The translations under genes and the position numbers were made by a program. Source: Chelatococcus albus (lineage in GTDB: Bacteria; Pseudomonadota; Alphaproteobacteria; Rhizobiales; Beijerinckiaceae). Taken from it: DNA of 64,000 nucleotides. The notes under the pieces were generated by a model. That model worked only from the letters and a program-made list of their open reading frames with translations. It did not search any database and was not told where the DNA came from. This document shows, piece by piece, positions 1-7,681 of the stretch (its first letter is position 1; every line of letters begins with the position of its first letter). The stretch covers positions 1 through 64,000 of the forward strand of contig NZ_JASJEV010000007.1 of assembly GCF_030067675.1 (NCBI RefSeq), given 5' to 3'.

Positions 1-437
1 GCCCGGATCACGCCATCGGTCGTTCTCGTGGAGGATTGACCACCAAGATCAATGCCGTGGTCGACGGCCGGGGCCTGCCGGTCAGGATCGTCCTCTCGCA
101 GGGCCAAGCATCCGACAAGGCGGCCGTGCCCCTGCTGCTGGAAGGCCGAACGGTCACCGACGTCATCGCCGACCGCGGCTACGACGCCATGGCCGTCCTC
201 GACCTGATCGCTCGCCACGGCGGGCGCGGACACATCCCGACCTGCCGCGACCGGCGCGTCCAGCGCACCGTCGACAAGAGCCTCTACAGGCTGAGCAATC
301 TCGTCGAACGCTTCTTCAACAAGCTGAAGCACTTCCGACGCATCGCCACCCGATACGACAAGCTCGCCAGGAACTTCCTCGCTGCCGTCCTCATCGCAGC
401 AACAAGGCTATGGACACGGTTTGAGCCCACGACCTAG
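1..437 (+). mobile_element. IS5-family transposase, 3' part (5' end outside window)
   Basis: The reading frame enters from the left edge and ends at TAG 435-437. The visible ~144 residues are the C-terminal part of an IS5/IS427-type DDE transposase: the AIGRSRGGLTTKI-type stretch near the start, the DRGYDA segment, and the Arg/Lys-rich end with VERFFNKLKHFRRIATRYDK, typical of the C-terminal catalytic Glu region. The DDE enzyme cuts and joins IS ends in the cytoplasm. The stop codon lies in CTAG (434-437), which matches the YTAR target preferred by IS5 relatives, so the stop may be supplied by target DNA next to the IS end. The left end and the other inverted repeat are not visible, so I cannot say whether the element is intact. 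Confidence 0.85.
434..437. other. Possible IS target-site duplication CTAG
   Basis: CTAG follows directly on the transposase reading frame. IS5-group elements commonly insert at and duplicate a YTAR tetranucleotide. The same seven bases GACCTAG recur at 876-882, exactly where two gene remnants meet. The left copy of the duplication would lie outside the window. Confidence 0.4.
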
Positions 438-508
438 GCGGGGCGCGCGCCGCGCCGCCGACGCGCCTGCGCAACGACGGGGAGCGATTCGCCCCCGAAT
501 GGCGGGGG

Positions 509-675
509 GAGGTTCGCGCAGGCACCCTCCACAGTCCTCCCGGGGCGGGCGAAGCCCCAGCCCGGGAACCAGAACCGGCGCGGGGCTTCAGGAAGGCGCG
601 GTTCCCCTCGTGTCTCGTTCTCCAGCCGGGTCGTTTGCGGTTCCCGGACAAGCGCTCCGCGGTTTCCGGGATGAT
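509..675 (+). repeat. Dispersed palindromic intergenic repeat, copy 1
   Basis: This is a diverged copy of the ~150-200 bp family described at 16588. It starts with the GAGGTTCGCGC box, contains CCCGGGAACCAGAACC and CGGTTCCCGGACA, and ends with TTTCCGGGATGA. It fills most of the ~300 bases between the IS end and the regulator remnant, where I see no gene. Confidence 0.7.
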
Positions 676-734
676 GGCGAGAGGGGTGCGGGAGCGGCCT
701 GCGGCGGCCTCGGCGCGCCGCCGGGCTCAGCGCC

Positions 735-878
735 TCACGCCGTGCGCGTCTTCTCCGCCGCGGCGAGGATGGCGGCGAGGAGGCCGGGGAAGCGGCGCTC
801 GACGTCCTCCGTGCGGGCGGTGTTGAGCACCTCCGCACCCCGCCGCTCCGCCCGGACGAGCCCCGCCTCGCGCAGGAC
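735..878 (-). pseudogene. Remnant of an ArsR-like HTH regulator (C-terminal part)
   Basis: Read on the minus strand, 47 codons end at TGA (735-737) and give VLREAGLVRAERRG near the start. This is the recognition-helix/wing segment of ArsR-type winged-helix repressors, followed by a charged helix with EDVERRFPGLL. No start codon or N-terminal helices exist. The frame breaks at CTAG (879-882), where a glutathione transferase remnant begins in the opposite orientation. It was probably cut by an IS-linked rearrangement. The family call rests on a short stretch. Confidence 0.5.
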
Positions 879-881
879 CTA

Positions 882-1358
882 GCCGAGGATGCCGGCCGCC
901 TCCTGCCCGCCTCGGGGCCGGCCCGCTACGAGGCGCTGCAGTGGCTGATGATCCAGCTCACCGGCATCGGGCCGATGTTCGGCCAGTACGTGCATTTCGC
1001 CCGCTACCACAAGGGCATCGACTATGCCGAGGCGCGCTACCGCAGCGAGGCGATCCGGCTCATGAACCTCCTCGGGGAGAGGCTCGCCGCGGTGCCCTGG
1101 CTCGGCGGCGCGGACTATTCCGTCGCCGATGTCGCGACCTATCCCTGGCTGCGCAACGCCGGCCCCATGGGCCTGCCGACCGAGGGCCGGCCGAAGCTCG
1201 CGCGCTGGCTCGACGCGGTGGCCGAGCGCCCGGCCACCGTGCGCTTCCTGGAAAAGATCAGGGACATCGCCTCGGCGACGGATGCCGCCCGCAGCGTGGC
1301 GACGCCCGACGGGCTCGACCGCATGTTCGGCCGCGGCCGCTACGCCCGCGTGGCCTGA
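882..1358 (+). pseudogene. Glutathione S-transferase, 5'-truncated
   Basis: About 158 codons correspond to the C-terminal all-alpha domain of a GST. AEDAGRLLPAS resembles the usual LAEKTGRLLPA linker, followed by WLMIQLTGIGPMFGQYVHF and the GADYSVADVATYPW motif that carries the conserved N-capping Asp. The N-terminal thioredoxin fold that binds glutathione is missing: upstream of 879 the sequence becomes the ArsR-like remnant on the other strand. An internal ATG at 948 could start a 136-aa product, but it would lack the glutathione site. A functional protein is unlikely. Confidence 0.7.
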
Positions 1359-1413
1359 GTCCCTCTGCGCTCCGCGGCCGGATGACATTCCGGCCGCGGG
1401 ACCGGCGCCAGTT

Positions 1414-2484
1414 TCAGGCGGGAATGGCGCGCACGGCGGCGCCGATGCAGATGACGACCATCATCGCCGGCAGGGCCCAGCGGATCTGGCGCTTGAGCTC
1501 CCGGGCCGCGACATGGAAGCGCGCCTGCGGGTCGGCGGCGCGGCCCGACAGCGCGACCTCCAGCATCAGCACGGCGACGAGATAGAGGTAGCCGAGCGAG
1601 ATCATCTGCGCGATCGGCGTGTTGAGCGAGATGGAGCCGGGAAAGCTTGCCTCGAAGGTGAAGCTGATGGCCGCGAGCGCGAGCAGCGAGGAGAAGATGA
1701 GGCCGCCCTTGTCCTGCTCCTTCAGCCCCGGCGACCAGAGCACGAAGATGGAGACGGCGAGCACGGCGAGGATCGGCACGAAGACGCGCAGCAGGTAGCG
1801 TTCCGACAGACGCGCGAGCGTCACCGTCGCATTGAGGCGGGAATAGCTGCGCGCGTTCCAGCCCATGGTCTCCGCGTTGGCGAAGCGCAGGCGCACGGGC
1901 TTCCAGTCGACGACCGAGAGCGCCTCGTCGATGTCGGAGAGCTGCCGGTCCGCTTCGGTGGCGATGAGGATCGCCTCCTGCTTGGCGTAGCGCGGCAGGG
2001 AGAAGGAGAGCGTCAGGTCCTGCCGGTCGAAGGGGAAGGCGTCCATGTTCATGCGGAAGCGGAAATTGGCCTCGTAGCGCTCGATGAGCACCACGTCCCC
2101 GTTCGCATGGGTCGAGACGGCGACCGTGCGCGATTCGCTGTCGCCCACCTGGTTGTCGACGGAAAGGCCCGGGGTCCAGATGGTCTTCAGATAGTCGTCC
2201 GCATCGTCGCCGACGCGGTCGACGCGGCCCGTGCCCGCCTCCACGGCGTCGAAGCGCAGGCGCGGGTCGGACCAGCGCTGCGTCACCTCCACGTAGAGGC
2301 GCCCCTGGCCGGCGACCTCCGCCACCTGCAGCACGTTGAGCACCCGGAAGGCGACGCGCACGCGCACCGGCAGCTCGACGCCGGTCGGCAGCGCATCCTT
2401 GTCGGCGGGCTTGTCCGCGGGCGCCGCGAGCCCGGCGGCCGGAAGGGCGAGAAGAAGGGCGAGGACGAGGAAGAGGCGCTTCAT
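1414..2484 (-). CDS. Pentameric ligand-gated ion channel (Cys-loop/pro-loop family)
   Basis: The 356-aa product has the full layout of a bacterial pLGIC subunit (GLIC/ELIC type). A signal peptide (about 1-21) is followed by a periplasmic beta-sandwich (~30-228) with WSDPRL (71-76), IWTPGL (102-107) and the pro-loop signature FPFDRQ (150-155); the flanking cysteines of animal receptors are absent, as usual in bacteria. Four membrane helices follow: M1 ~230-250, M2 ~259-279, M3 ~290-312, M4 ~334-352. Aligning M2 by eye with GLIC puts Ser at 6' and Leu at 9'. It should form a ligand-opened inner-membrane pore. The start ATG overlaps the stop of the Cache gene upstream (TGATG), so the two are translationally coupled. 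I chose this ATG over an in-frame start 90 bases upstream because a signal peptide follows it directly. Ligand unknown. Confidence 0.93.
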   Translation of the reverse strand: MKRLFLVLALLLALPAAGLAAPADKPADKDALPTGVELPVRVRVAFRVLNVLQVAEVAGQGRLYVEVTQRWSDPRLRFDAVEAGTGRVDRVGDDADDYLKTIWTPGLSVDNQVGDSESRTVAVSTHANGDVVLIERYEANFRFRMNMDAFPFDRQDLTLSFSLPRYAKQEAILIATEADRQLSDIDEALSVVDWKPVRLRFANAETMGWNARSYSRLNATVTLARLSERYLLRVFVPILAVLAVSIFVLWSPGLKEQDKGGLIFSSLLALAAISFTFEASFPGSISLNTPIAQMISLGYLYLVAVLMLEVALSGRAADPQARFHVAARELKRQIRWALPAMMVVICIGAAVRAIPA

Positions 2485-3539
2485 CACACCCCCCGGCGGC
2501 GCGCCAGCGCGACCTGGAAGAGGACGGAGAAGACGACGAAGGCGAGGATGCCCCCGCACAGGGCGACGACCCACAATTCGGTGTGCGTGCGCCGCGAAGC
2601 GGCGCGCGGGTCGTCCTTGAGGGCAATCGTCAGCCCGACGAGCCGGCCGCTGAAGTCCACGAGCGGCTGCGTCACCATGCTGAAGGCGCGCCCGTCGATG
2701 CGCTCCTCGCCGATCTCGATGTCGCGGGTGGGGCGGATGCGGCTCTTCTTGAGGAGCGAGGCGAAGAGCTCGTCGTCCGTCGACATGGCGAGGTTCAGGT
2801 CGCCGAAGCGCGGCGTCTTGTCATCGAGGGCAATGCCACCCAGCGACGGCACGACGATGACGGCGATGTCGGCATTCGTGGACGCCTTCACGAGGTCGAG
2901 GATCGGGCGCATGTCGAGGCCCACCTCCATGGTGCCTGCCATCTCGCCCCCATGGTTGACGACGGCGATGCCGCGCAGACCGATGCCGGCAATGCCGATC
3001 TCGACGCCGGTCTGGGCGCGCCGCGTCCTGTTCGCCGCCACGACCATGGGGCGAAAGCCCGCGATATCGTCGCCGAAGGACTCGGGCTTGTGCATGCGCA
3101 GGAGGTAGCGGATGTCCTTGCTGTGATAGCCGTAGATCTGGATGCCGGCCTGGCGCTTCAGATAGTCGTAGGGCCCCTGCGACAGGCGCTGCAGCGCCTC
3201 CCGGTCCTCGGCTGCGAGCGCCGCCGCCACATCGGCCCGGCGCGCCGTCGTCTCGGCAAGGGCGAGGGCGAACTTCGCCGCCTGGTCGAAGGAACTCGCG
3301 AGCGCGCCGCTCACGAGCTTCATCTGCACCGCCCGGTCGTGCGCGTTCGCCTCCAACTCCGCCCCCTCGAGGAGCCGCAGCATGCCGCCGAAGGCGAGAA
3401 CGAGAACCACCGCGACGGCAAGCGCGACGGCAGCTGCCGTCCCGCCCAGGAATCTCCGCAAGGGGATCCCGCCCCGCGCCGGGAAGGGCGCAATGACAGT
3501 CGTGGCTGCGTCGGGTGGCGTGGCGCTCGGCTGCGGCAT
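2484..3539 (-). CDS. Membrane-anchored double-Cache sensor without output domain
   Basis: The 351-aa protein has a short cytoplasmic N-terminus, a membrane helix (~30-52), a periplasmic region of ~260 residues and a C-terminal membrane helix (~325-345) with only a few residues after it. The periplasmic part resembles the dCache_3-type sensor of chemoreceptors and kinases; the segment around GIAGIGLRGIAVV followed by GTMEVGLDM is typical. Such domains bind small molecules, often carboxylates or amino acids. No kinase, HAMP, MCP or cyclase domain follows; instead the stop codon overlaps the start of the ion-channel gene. The sensor may present ligand to, or regulate, the channel in the periplasm (inference). 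Start ATG 3539 is preceded by AGGATCG; upstream in-frame starts would add a tail unlike the family. Confidence 0.8.
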   Translation of the reverse strand: MPQPSATPPDAATTVIAPFPARGGIPLRRFLGGTAAAVALAVAVVLVLAFGGMLRLLEGAELEANAHDRAVQMKLVSGALASSFDQAAKFALALAETTARRADVAAALAAEDREALQRLSQGPYDYLKRQAGIQIYGYHSKDIRYLLRMHKPESFGDDIAGFRPMVVAANRTRRAQTGVEIGIAGIGLRGIAVVNHGGEMAGTMEVGLDMRPILDLVKASTNADIAVIVVPSLGGIALDDKTPRFGDLNLAMSTDDELFASLLKKSRIRPTRDIEIGEERIDGRAFSMVTQPLVDFSGRLVGLTIALKDDPRAASRRTHTELWVVALCGGILAFVVFSVLFQVALARRRGV

Positions 3540-3660
3540 GGCGAACGGCTCGATCCTGGCGAGGAGGGTGGCCCCGGTGCCGTGAGAGCCGCCGGCTGGC
3601 GCCGGGCGGCAACGGAAACGGGCCTCGGCAATAGGCCGTTCCCGAACGTCACGGTCAAGG

Positions 3661-3670
3661 TACAATTGTA
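3661..3670. promoter_or_regulatory. Palindrome TACAATTGTA upstream of the Cache-channel operon
   Basis: This is a perfect 10-bp palindrome, AT-rich in GC-rich surroundings, 120 bases upstream of the Cache gene start. TTGACC on the minus strand (3654-3659) adjoins it and could be a -35 element, but no well-spaced -10 is obvious. It is a candidate operator only. Confidence 0.3.
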
Positions 3671-3732
3671 GCTGCAGGCGCGTTGCGCCCGACGCGAGCG
3701 CCTGCGGCCGCCCCGGGAGGGCGGGGGACAGT

Positions 3733-3828
3733 GTCCGGACAGCCGCTCATACGGCGTCCGGGGTGACGGGCGAGGCCGGACCGGTGCTCACGCCGCTTCC
3801 GGGATGAGGGGAAGAGGTTCGCGCGGGA
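3733..3828 (+). repeat. Dispersed palindromic repeat, copy 2 (broken)
   Basis: Fragments of the family described at 16588: CGGACAGCCGCT...GGGGTGACGGG, then CGCTTCCGGGATGAG and the GAGGTTCGCGCGGGA box. The rest of the 3540-4066 gap holds the palindrome at 3661, an 8-bp hairpin (GCAGGCGC 3674-3681 with GCGCCTGC 3698-3705), a promoter (3917) and a GGCCGC-rich leader. Confidence 0.6.
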
Positions 3829-3916
3829 TGCGGCCGCCGGCTCCCTGCCCAAAGGTGCGGCGCCGCCGCACCGGAAAGGACAGCATCGCTGCCTCAAAAA
3901 CCTGCATCGCGGCTGC

Positions 3917-3965
3917 TTGACAGGGCCGCGAAGGGCGGTCCAGATTATTTGTATACGAATGAAAA
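3917..3965 (+). promoter_or_regulatory. Promoter and GTATAC operator of the molybdenum-hydroxylase operon
   Basis: A perfect -35 hexamer TTGACA (3917-3922) is followed by an AT-rich stretch and TTTGTATACGAA (3948-3959), centred on GTATAC at 3951-3956. The hexamer-to-GTATAC distance is 34 bases, against 35 at the second such site (18811), which puts GTATAC near the transcription start, a position suited to a repressor. No strong -10 is visible. A MarR-family gene within the island (16889) is the obvious candidate regulator, but this is inference. Confidence 0.55.
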
Positions 3966-4060
3966 AGCGACGGCCGCGAACGGCCGCACCAAGAACAGTC
4001 GAGCGGCCGCGAATGGCTGCCTGGGGAACACGAACGGCCGCGCTGCGGCCTTGCGGGAGG
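3966..4060 (+). repeat. GGCCGC-rich leader
   Basis: The untranslated leader between the GTATAC box and the first gene contains four exact GGCCGC hexamers plus near copies (GGCTGC, GCGGCC) spaced irregularly, mostly preceded by GA(A)C or GAGC. A comparable array follows the GTATAC box at 18846. Role unknown; local RNA pairing is possible. Confidence 0.4.
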
Positions 4061-4066
4061 GGATCG

Positions 4067-4900
4067 ATGTATCTCCGGCCAGTGACTTTGGACGAGGCGG
4101 TGGACGTGCTCGCCACGCACGGCGGCCGCATCCTCGCCGGCGGGACGGATTTCTTCCCGGCGCTCGGCGACCGGCAGCCGGCCGGGCCGATCATCGACAT
4201 CTCGCGGCTTGACGAGCTCAAGGCGATCAGCGTCGGTCCCGAGGCCGTGCGCATCGGCGCCCGCGCCACCTGGAGCGCCGTGGCGGCGGCGCCCTTGCCG
4301 CGCGCCTTCGACGCGCTGAAGGTGGCGGCGCGCGAGGTGGGCTCGCTGCAGATCCAGAACGCCGGCACGGTTGCCGGCAACCTGTGCAACGCCTCCCCCG
4401 CCGCCGACGGCGTGCCGCCGCTGCTCGCCCTCGACGCGGAGGTGGAGCTGAGCGCGCGCGGCGGCACGCGCCGCCTGCCGCTCGCCGCCTTCATCACCGG
4501 CTACCGGCAGACCGCCATCCGCCCCGACGAGATCGTCACCGCCGTCGTCGTGCCGCGCACGATCGAGGGCGCTTCCGCCTTCCTCAAGCTCGGCGCGCGG
4601 CGCTACCTCGTCATCTCCATCGCCATGGCGGCGGCGGTCGTCGAGGCGGACGCGGCGGGCCGCGTCGCCGAGGCGCGTGTCGCCGTCGGCGCCTGCTCGG
4701 CGGTGGCGCAGCGGCTCGCCGCGCTCGAGGCCGCGCTCGTCGGCGCGCCGGCCCGCCCGGGCCTCGGAGACCGCGTGACGACGGACCATCTCGCGGCGCT
4801 TTCCCCCATCGACGACCTGCGTGCCACCGCCGCCTACCGGCGCGACGCCGCCCTCACCCTCATCCGGCGGGCCCTCGAGGCCTGCGTTGCGGAGAACTGA
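4067..4900 (+). CDS. Molybdenum hydroxylase FAD-binding (medium) subunit
   Basis: The 277-aa protein belongs to the CoxM/XdhB-type FAD subunits of the xanthine dehydrogenase superfamily. Residues 24-28 AGGTD and 99-106 AGTVAGNL are the two FAD pyrophosphate-binding motifs, and the C-terminal CO-dehydrogenase flavoprotein domain follows. It passes electrons from the FeS clusters of the partner subunit to an acceptor. GGGAGGGGATCG before the ATG is a good ribosome site. The partner gene begins 2 bases after the stop. It is the first gene of the GTATAC-controlled operon, and the neighbouring 6-hydroxynicotinate-reductase-like gene suggests nicotinate or a related N-heteroaromatic as substrate (inference). 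Confidence 0.88.
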   Translation: MYLRPVTLDEAVDVLATHGGRILAGGTDFFPALGDRQPAGPIIDISRLDELKAISVGPEAVRIGARATWSAVAAAPLPRAFDALKVAAREVGSLQIQNAGTVAGNLCNASPAADGVPPLLALDAEVELSARGGTRRLPLAAFITGYRQTAIRPDEIVTAVVVPRTIEGASAFLKLGARRYLVISIAMAAAVVEADAAGRVAEARVAVGACSAVAQRLAALEAALVGAPARPGLGDRVTTDHLAALSPIDDLRATAAYRRDAALTLIRRALEACVAEN

Positions 4901-4902
4901 CG

Positions 4903-7680
4903 ATGCTCGATCGCGTGCGGACGGTGGACGCGGGCCCGGAGATCGCCTTCACGCTCAACGGCCGCGACGTCGCCGTCGTCAGCTCGCCCGCCGCCCGGCT
5001 CACCACGGTGCTGCGCGAGGATCTCGGCCACACGGGCACGAAGGTGGGCTGCGACGCCGGCGACTGCGGCGCCTGCACCGTGCTCCTCGACGACGAGCCT
5101 GTCTGCGCCTGTCTCGTCGCCGCCGGTCAGGCGGAAGGGCGCTCGGTCGTCACCGTCGAGGGGCTCGCCACCCATTCTCCCAACGCCGAGCGGCTCAAGG
5201 CCGCCTTCCTCAGCCACGGCGCGGCGCAGTGCGGCATCTGCACGCCCGGCATGCTGGTGGCGGCGACCGCGCTCCTCGACCGCAACCCGACGCCGACCGA
5301 ATCCGAGGTGATGGACGCCATCGGCGGCGTGCTCTGCCGCTGCACCGGCTACCGCAAGATCGTCAAGGCGGTGCTCGATGCGCGCGCCACACCGGCACAG
5401 GCCGATCCTCCCGCGGCCGGCAAGGCGGTCGGCGCGCGCATCGCCCGCCTCGACGGGGAGCGCAAGGTTTCCGGCACGGAGATCTTCGGCGCCGACGCGT
5501 GGCCGGCGGACTGCCTCGTGGTGCGCGCCGTGCGCTCGCCCCACCATCGCGCGGGCTTCACCTTCGGCGATATCGACGCCTTCGTGGCAGCGAACCCGGG
5601 CGTGGTGCGCGTGTTCACCGCGCGTGACGTGCCGGGCGAGAACCGCTACGGCGTCATCCCGCCCTTCGCCGACCAGCCGGTCTTCGCCGAGCGCGCCGCC
5701 CGTTTCCGTGGCGAGGCGGTGGCGGCGGTCGTCGGCGAACCCGCCGCCATGGCGGCGCTCGACCTCAACCGCTTCCCCGTGACCTGGCAGGAGTTGCCGG
5801 CCAACACCACGATCGAGGCGGCGCTCGCCGAGGGCGCTCCCCTCTTGCACGAGGACCGCGCCGGCAACGTGCTGGTGCGCGGGCGCGTGGTGCGCGGCGA
5901 TGTGGAGGCGGCGCTCGCAGCCGCCGACGTCATCGCCGAGGGCGAGTTCGAGACGGGTTTCGTCGAACACGCCTATATCGAGCCGGAGGCGGGCTTTGCC
6001 CGGCGCGTCGGCGACCGCATCGAGATTCAGGCCTGCACCCAGGCCCCCTACATGGACCGCGACGACGTCGCCAGGATCCTGGGGCTCGCGCCCGAGGCCG
6101 TGCGCATCATCCCGACGGCGGTCGGCGGCGGCTTCGGCTCCAAGCTCGACCTGTCGGTCCAGCCCTTCGTGGCGTTGGCCGCCTGGCACCTGAACCGCCC
6201 CGTGCGCATGGTCTACACGCGCCCGGAATCGATCATGACGACGACGAAGCGCCACCCCGCGCGCATCCGCGCCCGGGCCGGGGCGACGCGCGAGGGCCGC
6301 CTCGTCGGTCTCGACTTCTTCGGTGATTTCAACACTGGCGCCTATTCCTCCTGGGGGCCGACGGTGGCGAACCGCGTGCCCGTGCACGCCTCCGGCCCCT
6401 ATCACGTGCCGCACTACCGGGCGCTGACGCGCGCCGTGCACACCCATCTCGTGCCCGCCGGGGCCTTCCGCGGCTTCGGCGTGCCGCAGGCGGCCATCGC
6501 CCAGGAGCAGCTCTACGACGAGCTCGCCGACAGGCTCGGCATGGACCGGCTGGAGTTCCGCATCCTCAACGCGCTCGCGCCCGATCAGCCGACGGTCACG
6601 GGCCAGGTGCTCGGCGAAGGCGTGGGCATCCGCGCCTGTCTCGAAGCGCTCCGGCCGCACTGGCGCCGGGCGCGGGAGGAGGCCGCGGCTTTCAACGCCG
6701 CCGCCGACGGGCACCTGCGCCGCGGCGTCGGCGTGGCCGGCATGTGGTACGGCTGCGGCAACACGTCCCTGCCCAACCCCTCCACCATCCGCGTCGGCCT
6801 GAAGCGCGACGGGCGGCTTTCCCTGCACCAGGGGGCGGTCGACATCGGCCAGGGCTCGAACACGGTCATCACCCAGATCTGCGCCGATGCGCTCGGCGCG
6901 CCGGTGGCGCGCTTCGACCTCCTGTCCGGCGACACGGACGTGACGCCGGACTGCGGCAAGACCTCGGCCTCGCGCCAGACCTTCGTCACCGGCAAGGCGG
7001 CCGAGCTCGCCGGGCGCGGGCTGCGGCGCGCCATCCTGCGCCTCGCCAATGCAGGCGAGGCGGCGGAGGTTGTCTTCGAGGACGGCGCGGTGACCGTGCG
7101 CGCGGGCGACCACGCCCGCCGCATCGCGCTTGCCGACCTGCCGCTCGACGCGCACGGCTACGTGCTGACGGGGGAAGCGACCTTCGACCCGCCGACAAGC
7201 CCGCTCGATGCCGACGGCCAGGGCATTCCCTACGCCGTCTACGGCTTCGGCGTGCACATGGTCGAGGTCGAGGTGGACGTGGAGCTCGGCACCGTCAAGG
7301 CGCTGAAGATCACGGCGGCGCACGACGTCGGCCGCGCCATCAACCCGACGCTGGTCGAGGGCCAGATCGAGGGCGGGGCGGCACAGGGGCTCGGCCTCGC
7401 GCTGATGGAGGAATTCCATCCCGGGCGCGGCGAGAACCTGCATGACTATCTTATCCCCTCCGCCGGCGACATGCCGCCGGTGCAATCGATCCTCGTCGAG
7501 GACGCCTCCCCCGTCGGCCCCTTCGGCGCCAAGGGCGTCGGCGAGCAGGCGCTGATCCCGACCGCCCCGGCCATCCTCAACGCCATCCACGACGCCACCG
7601 GCGCACGCATCCGCCGCGTGCCGGCGACTCCGGACCGCGTGCGCGCCGCCATTCTCGCCGCCAAGAGCGCACGAGGCTGA
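4903..7680 (+). CDS. Molybdenum hydroxylase, fused 2Fe-2S and molybdopterin subunits (candidate nicotinate dehydrogenase)
   Basis: The 925-aa protein joins two subunits that are often separate. Residues 1-~165 carry a plant-type 2Fe-2S site (C50, C55, C58, C70) and the second cluster motif (C110, C113, C145, C147 in CRCTGY). From ~175 on is the molybdopterin-binding large subunit with GGGFGSK, the AFRGFG loop and the C-terminal GAKGVGE segment carrying the catalytic Glu. Such enzymes hydroxylate aromatic N-heterocycles using water. Together with the FAD subunit upstream it would make a complete enzyme. The 6-hydroxynicotinate reductase-like gene follows after one base, so nicotinate to 6-hydroxynicotinate is the likely reaction; related heterocycles cannot be excluded from sequence. 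Confidence 0.88.
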   Translation: MLDRVRTVDAGPEIAFTLNGRDVAVVSSPAARLTTVLREDLGHTGTKVGCDAGDCGACTVLLDDEPVCACLVAAGQAEGRSVVTVEGLATHSPNAERLKAAFLSHGAAQCGICTPGMLVAATALLDRNPTPTESEVMDAIGGVLCRCTGYRKIVKAVLDARATPAQADPPAAGKAVGARIARLDGERKVSGTEIFGADAWPADCLVVRAVRSPHHRAGFTFGDIDAFVAANPGVVRVFTARDVPGENRYGVIPPFADQPVFAERAARFRGEAVAAVVGEPAAMAALDLNRFPVTWQELPANTTIEAALAEGAPLLHEDRAGNVLVRGRVVRGDVEAALAAADVIAEGEFETGFVEHAYIEPEAGFARRVGDRIEIQACTQAPYMDRDDVARILGLAPEAVRIIPTAVGGGFGSKLDLSVQPFVALAAWHLNRPVRMVYTRPESIMTTTKRHPARIRARAGATREGRLVGLDFFGDFNTGAYSSWGPTVANRVPVHASGPYHVPHYRALTRAVHTHLVPAGAFRGFGVPQAAIAQEQLYDELADRLGMDRLEFRILNALAPDQPTVTGQVLGEGVGIRACLEALRPHWRRAREEAAAFNAAADGHLRRGVGVAGMWYGCGNTSLPNPSTIRVGLKRDGRLSLHQGAVDIGQGSNTVITQICADALGAPVARFDLLSGDTDVTPDCGKTSASRQTFVTGKAAELAGRGLRRAILRLANAGEAAEVVFEDGAVTVRAGDHARRIALADLPLDAHGYVLTGEATFDPPTSPLDADGQGIPYAVYGFGVHMVEVEVDVELGTVKALKITAAHDVGRAINPTLVEGQIEGGAAQGLGLALMEEFHPGRGENLHDYLIPSAGDMPPVQSILVEDASPVGPFGAKGVGEQALIPTAPAILNAIHDATGARIRRVPATPDRVRAAILAAKSARG

Positions 7681-7681
7681 C

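Noticed and set aside
1129-3108. 659-codon open frame on the plus strand
   Set aside because: Antisense to the channel and Cache genes; composition is Arg/Gly/His-rich with no family features. GC-rich DNA leaves long stop-free shadows.
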